Assembly: GCA_903873165.1 (NCBI GenBank)
Contig: CAIQNQ010000289.1
Span: forward strand, 1 to 33,207
Length of the DNA: 33,207 nucleotides
Direction of reading: 5' to 3'
DNA from: an uncultured Methylococcaceae bacterium
GTDB taxonomy: Bacteria > Pseudomonadota > Gammaproteobacteria > Methylococcales > Methylomonadaceae
Below the pieces are notes generated by a model. The model was not told the origin of the DNA, made no database searches, and saw only the letters and a program-made list of their open reading frames with translations. The position numbers and the translations under genes are program-made. Each line of letters opens with the position of its first letter. The first letter of the stretch is position 1. Below, piece by piece: positions 29,457 through 33,207 of the stretch.

Positions 29457-30947
29457 TTATATGACACGACTCTGAATTGGTTTTTTTAGAAGACTTTTTT
29501 CAAATAAGAAAACCACTAATAAATATAAAGCCAGCAATGACGCTGATAACAGTAAAGGATTTTGCCATCCGGCATTAAAAGGCAAAACACTACGTAAGAA
29601 ATACAGAGATACGCCTAAAACAATATATCCCAGTATCCTTTTTAAATCATAAGCCACTGGGTAATAAAACTGCCCCAAACTATAAGACACGATGACCATA
29701 AAGCTATAACACACTAACGTAGCCCAAGCTGAACCCACATAGCCTAAGCTAGGAATCCACCAAAGATTGAGACCTACGGTAATCAATGCACCTAGAATAG
29801 AAACAAAAGCACCTAGCAAGGTCTTGTCGGTTAATTTATACCAAATCGACAAATTAACATAAATTCCTAAAAACAAATTAGCCATCAAAAGGATAGGCAC
29901 AATAGTGAGTCCTGCCCTAAACTCTTCCCCTAAGAAATACTTAAAGAAATCTAAAAACAAGGTGACTAATAAAAAGATAAACACACAAAAGATCACAAAA
30001 TATTTAAGTACTTTCGCATATACTTCTTTTGCATCATTTTTATCGGCATAGGCAAAGAAAAAAGGTTCTGCGGCAAAGCGAAAGGCTTGAATAAACAAGG
30101 TCATTAGGACAGATAATTTATAACAAGCACTGTAAATGCCCAGCATTTGCAAATTGGTCTGTAAATCGTACGGTAAAAGATATTTTAATAAAGCTCTATC
30201 CAACACTTCATTAATAATACCAGCGAAACCAATCACCACCATCGGTAAAGAATACCGCCACATTTTATTAAACAATGCCAGATTAAAGCCCCAGCGTAAA
30301 CCTAATAATTGCGGAAATAACACCATAAATTTAAACGCACTAGCGATTAAATTAGCTAAAAAAATATAGCTAATACCCAGTTCTGGTTTATAAACTGACT
30401 TAACCCAGGCATCTGGATTGTTCGCTAAAAGTTTTGGACAATAGACAATAAAGAACAAACTCAATAGCACCGTAATCAAAATCTCAAAGATTTTGATACT
30501 CGCAAACAACACGGCTTTATTTTCAGCTCTTAAACGCGCAAAAGGAATAGCCGCAATTGCATCTAAAATTAAGATACTACTAAAACATAAGACATATTCA
30601 GGATGATGACTGTAACTGAGAGCGGATGAAAGTTGCTGATTAACAGCCATTATCACAGCAAGAAATACACAATTAATTAGCAATATAAATAAGAGTGCTG
30701 TTGAATACGCCACATCGCGCTGAGTATTTTCTTTATCTCTAAAACGAAAATAACCTGTTTCAAAGCCCAACAAAAGCAACACTGAAAAGAAGCCTGCGTA
30801 AGCATAAAACTCGGAAACCACCCCGTATTCAGCCGCAGAAAAATAATAGGTATAGAGGGGAACCAATAAATAATTTAAAAATCGGCCAAAAATACTACTT
30901 AAGCCATAAATCGCCGTCTGTGAAACTAATTTTTTAATAATACCCAT
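29457..30947 (-). CDS. Flippase / polysaccharide biosynthesis protein (MOP superfamily)
   Basis: 496 aa, multi-TM, SQTAIYGLSSIFGRFLNYLLVPLYTYYFSAAEYGVVSEFYAY N-terminus typical of Wzx-like flippases. Confidence 0.88.
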   Translation of the reverse strand: MGIIKKLVSQTAIYGLSSIFGRFLNYLLVPLYTYYFSAAEYGVVSEFYAYAGFFSVLLLLGFETGYFRFRDKENTQRDVAYSTALLFILLINCVFLAVIMAVNQQLSSALSYSHHPEYVLCFSSILILDAIAAIPFARLRAENKAVLFASIKIFEILITVLLSLFFIVYCPKLLANNPDAWVKSVYKPELGISYIFLANLIASAFKFMVLFPQLLGLRWGFNLALFNKMWRYSLPMVVIGFAGIINEVLDRALLKYLLPYDLQTNLQMLGIYSACYKLSVLMTLFIQAFRFAAEPFFFAYADKNDAKEVYAKVLKYFVIFCVFIFLLVTLFLDFFKYFLGEEFRAGLTIVPILLMANLFLGIYVNLSIWYKLTDKTLLGAFVSILGALITVGLNLWWIPSLGYVGSAWATLVCYSFMVIVSYSLGQFYYPVAYDLKRILGYIVLGVSLYFLRSVLPFNAGWQNPLLLSASLLALYLLVVFLFEKSLLKKPIQSRVI

Positions 30948-30963
30948 GCTTAAACTAAATTAT

Positions 30964-31794
30964 TTAAAGTAGATTCCATACGGGCGTCACCGTAGCGGGT
31001 AATTCTGCTATACGACCTAACTCAACATACGGATTAGTATCATTATGGAAATCTGAGCCTACGGAACCCACTAAATCATACTTTTTTGCATAATTGGCTA
31101 CTAAACGAATTTCATCTTGATTAATGCGACTCGTAATTACTTCAAGCCCTTGCCCACCAGATTCTTTAAAATCCACTAACAAGCGATTCATCCAATTAGC
31201 CGATAATTTATAACGTAAGGGATGCGCGATAACAGCAATACCGCCCGCCCCCGTAATCCAGTTAATCACCTCATGAAGTTCAGGCCAAATAGTCGCTACA
31301 AAAGCGGGCTTGCCCTGCGCTAAATAGCGATCAAAAGCTTCTTGTTGTGTATCAACATGATGTTGGGACACTAGGAAGTCGGCGAAATGGGTACGCGTAA
31401 TCATCCCTTCCCCCGCTGCTAATTTAACCGCATCAAAAGCCCCAAAGATTTGTTTCTTTTCTAACTTAGCGGACATTTTCTCAGCCCGCTCAGTACGCAA
31501 GGTTTGTAAATAGTCCGTAATTTTAACTAAAGGTTCGTAAGTTGGGTCAATGCCTAAACCCACAATATGTAAACAATGTTTTTGCCAATTGGCTGACAGT
31601 TCAATACCATTAATAAACTGCATACCCAGGTCATGCGCTTGTTGCTTTGCCTTTTCCAGACCTGACACCGTATCATGATCCGTCAGCGAAAGCGTAGTCA
31701 CCCCTTTTTCGTGTGCTCTTAAAACCAAATCCTGAGGCGTAAAAGTCCCATCAGAAGCAGTTGAATGGCAATGAAAATCGTAAATTTCCGTCAT
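30964..31794 (-). CDS. PHP domain phosphoesterase (RNase AM / YciV-like)
   Basis: DFHCHSTASDGTFTPQDLV, SLTDHDTVSGL, GIELSA, GSDFHND. Confidence 0.88.
   Translation of the reverse strand: MTEIYDFHCHSTASDGTFTPQDLVLRAHEKGVTTLSLTDHDTVSGLEKAKQQAHDLGMQFINGIELSANWQKHCLHIVGLGIDPTYEPLVKITDYLQTLRTERAEKMSAKLEKKQIFGAFDAVKLAAGEGMITRTHFADFLVSQHHVDTQQEAFDRYLAQGKPAFVATIWPELHEVINWITGAGGIAVIAHPLRYKLSANWMNRLLVDFKESGGQGLEVITSRINQDEIRLVANYAKKYDLVGSVGSDFHNDTNPYVELGRIAELPATVTPVWNLL
31405..31412 (-). promoter_or_regulatory. KOPS-like octamer (right of dif, pointing to dif)
   Basis: CCCTTCCC on + = GGGAAGGG on -. Confidence 0.5.
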
Positions 31795-31809
31795 AGTTTT
31801 AAGTAATAT

Positions 31810-33207
31810 TTATTGATATTCGCCATACAATTTTGCATAGAGACCATTCTGATTAATGAGGGCTTCATGATGTCCTTGTTCGCAAATTACGCCATCTTCA
31901 AAGACATAAACATGGTCAGCTTGCCTAACTGCACTGAGCCGATGTGCAATAATGAGGGTAGTACGTCCTTTTAAAAATTCCGCGAGGGCAATATGTAAAT
32001 TATGCTCGGTTTCGGTATCTAATGCCGAAGTGGCTTCATCTAAAATAACCACTTTAGGATCAGCCACCACCATCCTCGCTATAGCCATCCGCTGTCTTTG
32101 TCCTCCTGATAGGCGCATACCTAAGCGTCCGACTATGGTATCAAGCCCATGTTCTAAGTCTTTAACCGTATCGAATAATTGCGCAACCTTTAAAGCATTC
32201 CATAACACCACATCACTGACTGTTTTACCTAAAGTCAGATTAGCTCTGATGCTGTCATTAAATAAGACCGGGTGTTGCAGGACGGTAACGACATTTTCTC
32301 TTACGATATCAAGGCCAATGTCTTCTATAGACACGTCGTTAAATTTAATGTGCCCTGCACTCGGCAAATACAAGCCAATTAAGGTTTGAATCAAAGTCGA
32401 TTTACCGCCACCACTCGCACCGACCAAGGCAATTTTCTCACCGGCTTTTATATTTAAGTTAATACCCTTGAGGATTTTTTCTTGCCCATAACTAAAATGT
32501 AAATCTTCAATCTTAATACCAACAGATTTGGTATTTAAAAACGGGTCGCGTAAATGTGGATAATTAGGTTCTTGTTGTAAAGCGTTCAAGCGATTAATCC
32601 GCGTTAACGCCGCTTTTGCCGCATAATACGCATATTGTATCCCCAACACTTCCTGTACTGGTGCCATCATAAACCACAGATAACCGAATACCGCTAGCAT
32701 CTCACCAATACTTAAATCTGAATAGAACACCATTAACATGGCCACGGCTCTAAACACATCAAAACCAAATAAAAACACTAAAAAGCTTAACCGAGACGCT
32801 GCATCACTTTTCCAAGCGTAAGCGGCAGAAGAATCTTTAACCCCGCGCGCAGATTCAATCAGTTGTTGGCAATAATGTTGTTCTCGATTACTCGCTCTAA
32901 TTTGATGAATCGCTTCTAAGGTTTCGGTTAATGCTTGTTGAAATACTTCGTAAGCCGAATTTTCTTTAGACTTTAAATCCTTAACCCGAGAACCCACAAT
33001 GCGGGTTAAATAAATAACGACTGGATTTAATAACAATATAAACAAGCCCAGTTGCCAATGCATCCATAGCAAAATAACCGCAGTACCCATAATAGTTAAA
33101 AACGCGACGATTAAGCGACTGACGGTCGTACCTATAAAACTATCAATGGTATCTAAATCTTTAACTAAATGACTCACCACACTACCAGAACCTAAACTCT
33201 CGTATTC
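31810..33207 (-). CDS. ABC transporter, fused permease/ATP-binding protein (5' end outside the window)
   Basis: Walker A GASGGGKST, signature LSGGQRQRMAIARM, Walker B VVILDEATSALD. The frame stays open upstream of the ORF-track start to the window edge (EYESLGSGSVVSHLVKD). Confidence 0.93.
   Translation of the reverse strand, partial: EYESLGSGSVVSHLVKDLDTIDSFIGTTVSRLIVAFLTIMGTAVILLWMHWQLGLFILLLNPVVIYLTRIVGSRVKDLKSKENSAYEVFQQALTETLEAIHQIRASNREQHYCQQLIESARGVKDSSAAYAWKSDAASRLSFLVFLFGFDVFRAVAMLMVFYSDLSIGEMLAVFGYLWFMMAPVQEVLGIQYAYYAAKAALTRINRLNALQQEPNYPHLRDPFLNTKSVGIKIEDLHFSYGQEKILKGINLNIKAGEKIALVGASGGGKSTLIQTLIGLYLPSAGHIKFNDVSIEDIGLDIVRENVVTVLQHPVLFNDSIRANLTLGKTVSDVVLWNALKVAQLFDTVKDLEHGLDTIVGRLGMRLSGGQRQRMAIARMVVADPKVVILDEATSALDTETEHNLHIALAEFLKGRTTLIIAHRLSAVRQADHVYVFEDGVICEQGHHEALINQNGLYAKLYGEYQ

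Overview
This 33.2-kb window looks like a gammaproteobacterial chromosome around the replication terminus. It contains a near-canonical XerCD dif site (19306-19333). The FtsK-orienting octamers (GGGNAGGG) I found by eye all point toward dif: one on + to its left, three on - to its right. Housekeeping genes present: rsmE, yajQ, cca, ilvD, sucA, sucB, an lpd-like gene, adk and asd. Also present: a TauE/SafE permease, a YtcA/HlyD/FUSC efflux operon with a divergent outer-membrane factor, a 1670-aa single-chain type ISP-like restriction-modification enzyme, an HI0933-like flavoprotein, an AI-2E-type permease, a lipid flippase, a PHP phosphoesterase and an ABC exporter cut by the window edge. The main unusual observations are: (1) the dif site and its surroundings; (2) an E3 (dihydrolipoyl dehydrogenase) homologue in the sucAB operon that has lost both redox cysteines and the catalytic His but keeps its nucleotide-binding motifs; (3) 13 consecutive degenerate units of exactly 21 bp, each with a TGC-N6-GCA dyad, in a non-coding region; (4) several gene remnants that the ORF track misses (PhyH, AglD/UPF0104, DUF4143 ATPase, transposase, HsdR-like tail). 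All calls come from reading the sequence and from recall of protein families; no database search was run.
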